A stretch of 14,796 nucleotides of DNA from Candidatus Poribacteria bacterium (lineage in GTDB: Bacteria > Poribacteria > WGA-4E > WGA-3G). Positions 13,277 to 14,796 of this stretch are shown here, piece by piece; positions within the stretch are counted from its first letter, which is position 1, and every line of letters starts with the position of its first letter. Both the position numbers and the translations under genes were made by a program. Under the pieces are notes generated by a model. The model did not search any database and was not told the origin of the DNA. It saw only the letters and a program-made list of their open reading frames with translations. The stretch spans positions 1 to 14,796 of the forward strand of contig RKRO01000410.1 of NCBI GenBank assembly GCA_007571355.1. Reading direction: 5' to 3'.

Positions 13277-14671
13277 CTAAAATGACCGAACCACTTTCGC
13301 TACAAAACGTCGTTTAAATTCTGAAGCATTCGGGTCGCCGAGGATAATAAAAAAGTCCGTACCAGCGTACCCAGATCGGCGTAATGCAAAGTAGATATTG
13401 ATGCCTTCCAATTGCCAGATTAAACGACTACCCAGGCTTAAAGCTGGACTGAAATCATAAGCGAGGGTTAGGATCTGTTGGTAGCGTCTCTCAAAGTGCC
13501 ATTGGATACTGGATGAGAGTCCTGCGGTAAAACCGTAAGCATGCAAATTCAGATTCCCGTTGATACGATGAATCGGTTGATCCGCCTGTTCACCCCAGTT
13601 ATAGCCAACATTGACATTGTTGAACTGGTCGGAAGCGCGTGCTTTTAAGCTGATGTTAAAAATACTATCAGTGAATTCTTGGAATCGTCCACCATACCAG
13701 CCGACAGAAAGTCCGTAATCACTATGTGTCAAGAAATCTGAAAAGATAGAGAAGTCTCGCCGAAATACCTCACCTTCATAAGTGTTTGAAGCGATTACAT
13801 TCGCCCCAACGAAAAGACTACGGATGAATCCCTGGCGCCATTCGTTTTTAATGATCCCTTGTAAACCACCGCCTCGGTTACCAGTGAACGGATGATAACC
13901 GAGGTTATTTACAAAATGTGGATCCAAAAAAAACATAGCAAATAGCGATTGAAAAAGTGGTCCATCGTAACTTAAATTAACATCTCCTATTCTTCCATCT
14001 GACTTGCCCGCCCAACTTTGCGTAAGCGTTGATGTCGCTGAAAACTTACCGTGCCGCACATCGCCGGAGAGATGAACTACGTTGTTCGCTTCGCTGTCCC
14101 GGTGATGGTGCGAAAGAAACGCAGTGCTCATGTTGGATGTCGCTGTTAGCGACTGTGAGGCGCGTAGAATGAAGTTCTGGTTGTTGTGATGATAGGTGCC
14201 TAACGTGCCAACGGAAGTGTTTTTCCCAAGTTTCCCAAAGAGTTTAAACCCTCCGTCTATGTCCATTATCCGTCGCGAATGGAAAAGCGTACCCAGATTG
14301 TAGACATTGCCCCCTTCAGCGAAGAAAGGTCGCCGGTCCCCCACGTAGCGTTCGCTATAAGAAAAATCAATGCCTTCAACAGCCTGTTCAATGTTATCAA
14401 AATCTGGGTTTGCTGTGCCGAGGAGACGGAGTTGGGGTGTTACTTCATAGCGCAGATCCGCTCCCGCGCGTGCAGTATATTCCCTTTCATCAGTTTCTGT
14501 TTCACTGATACTACTAATCAGGTAGGGTAAGAATTTTAGGTCACGTTTTTGCTGCGGGGGTAGTACGTCAATCCAATGCCCATCGTTTTCTCGAAATTCT
14601 TGAACGCCTAAATTACACCACCACGAACGTTCTCCGGTGCGTTGTTGAAACCTGTCAAGATTGATACCCAT
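13277..14671 (-). CDS. DUF5916-type outer-membrane barrel protein, 5'-truncated or disrupted
   Basis: At least 464 residues are open. GADLRYEVTPQLRLLGTANP with DFDNIEQ (about 70-96) and ERYVGDRRPFFAEG (107-120) followed by HSRRI are hallmarks of the DUF5916 domain, an outer-membrane beta barrel usually joined to an N-terminal CBM9-like domain. The product ends in Phe (VAKVVRSF), typical of the final strand of outer-membrane barrels. No signal peptide or CBM9-like domain is present, and family members are usually much longer. The ATG at 14671 has no ribosome binding site, and the frame continues upstream with plausible protein sequence (PFINRTRYEFYPNTTAPIQ) to an in-frame TAA at 14747-14749. 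The real start therefore lies upstream past a disruption, or the gene is a 5'-truncated pseudogene. Function of the family is unknown. Confidence 0.75.
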   Translation of the reverse strand: MGINLDRFQQRTGERSWWCNLGVQEFRENDGHWIDVLPPQQKRDLKFLPYLISSISETETDEREYTARAGADLRYEVTPQLRLLGTANPDFDNIEQAVEGIDFSYSERYVGDRRPFFAEGGNVYNLGTLFHSRRIMDIDGGFKLFGKLGKNTSVGTLGTYHHNNQNFILRASQSLTATSNMSTAFLSHHHRDSEANNVVHLSGDVRHGKFSATSTLTQSWAGKSDGRIGDVNLSYDGPLFQSLFAMFFLDPHFVNNLGYHPFTGNRGGGLQGIIKNEWRQGFIRSLFVGANVIASNTYEGEVFRRDFSIFSDFLTHSDYGLSVGWYGGRFQEFTDSIFNISLKARASDQFNNVNVGYNWGEQADQPIHRINGNLNLHAYGFTAGLSSSIQWHFERRYQQILTLAYDFSPALSLGSRLIWQLEGINIYFALRRSGYAGTDFFIILGDPNASEFKRRFVAKVVRSF

Positions 14672-14796
14672 TTGAATAGGTGCTGTTGTATTGGGATAGA
14701 ACTCATAGCGAGTACGGTTTATGAATGGTTGAAAGTTATACGAAAGTTAATCATAGCATACGCTAAATGACGGAACCCCAGACGGGTCTCTTTGAG

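Overview
The window reads as one stretch of a diderm bacterial chromosome in which every supported gene lies on the minus strand, so biological order runs from the right edge to the left. The mix of a DUF5916-type outer-membrane barrel, a secreted glycosidase-like protein, a sugar-type ABC transporter and many short dispersed repeats between and inside genes suggests an uncultured carbohydrate-degrading lineage. Candidatus Poribacteria or a relative is my best guess, made from memory of such gene sets and repeats and not from any search. No tRNA, rRNA or CRISPR array is visible.

Right part (about 11700-14796): a DUF5916-type barrel protein whose 5' end is broken or truncated, then a secreted clan GH-A-like protein with its own strong promoter (TATAAT at 13209-13214).

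Centre (2911-11712): a complete F1Fo ATP synthase operon in the order atpZ-like, atpI-like, atpB (a), atpE (c), atpF (b), atpH (delta), atpA (alpha), atpG (gamma), a DUF1992 gene, atpD (beta), atpC (epsilon). It starts at an extended -10 promoter (TATAAT at 11684-11689) and ends at a bulged stem-loop with seven T's after atpC (2911-2955). Several gaps carry structured or repetitive DNA: a 74-nt stem-loop between atpE and atpF, degenerate 7-nt repeats between atpH and atpA, and an inverted-repeat-flanked element between atpD and atpC. The c subunit has an unusual first helix (S-x-A-x-A-x-A instead of the glycine motif), an Arg in that helix, and a Q...ES...Y pattern resembling Na+-binding c rings.

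Left part (1-2725): a remnant of an IS1595/ISXO2-type transposase, a family-1 solute-binding protein, one MalF/UgpA-type permease, and at the edge the first 24 codons of hisA. The transporter lacks a second permease and an ATPase here. The only gene-free gap above 300 bases is 2562-2975, which holds the operon terminator, the transposase remnant and otherwise nothing I recognise.
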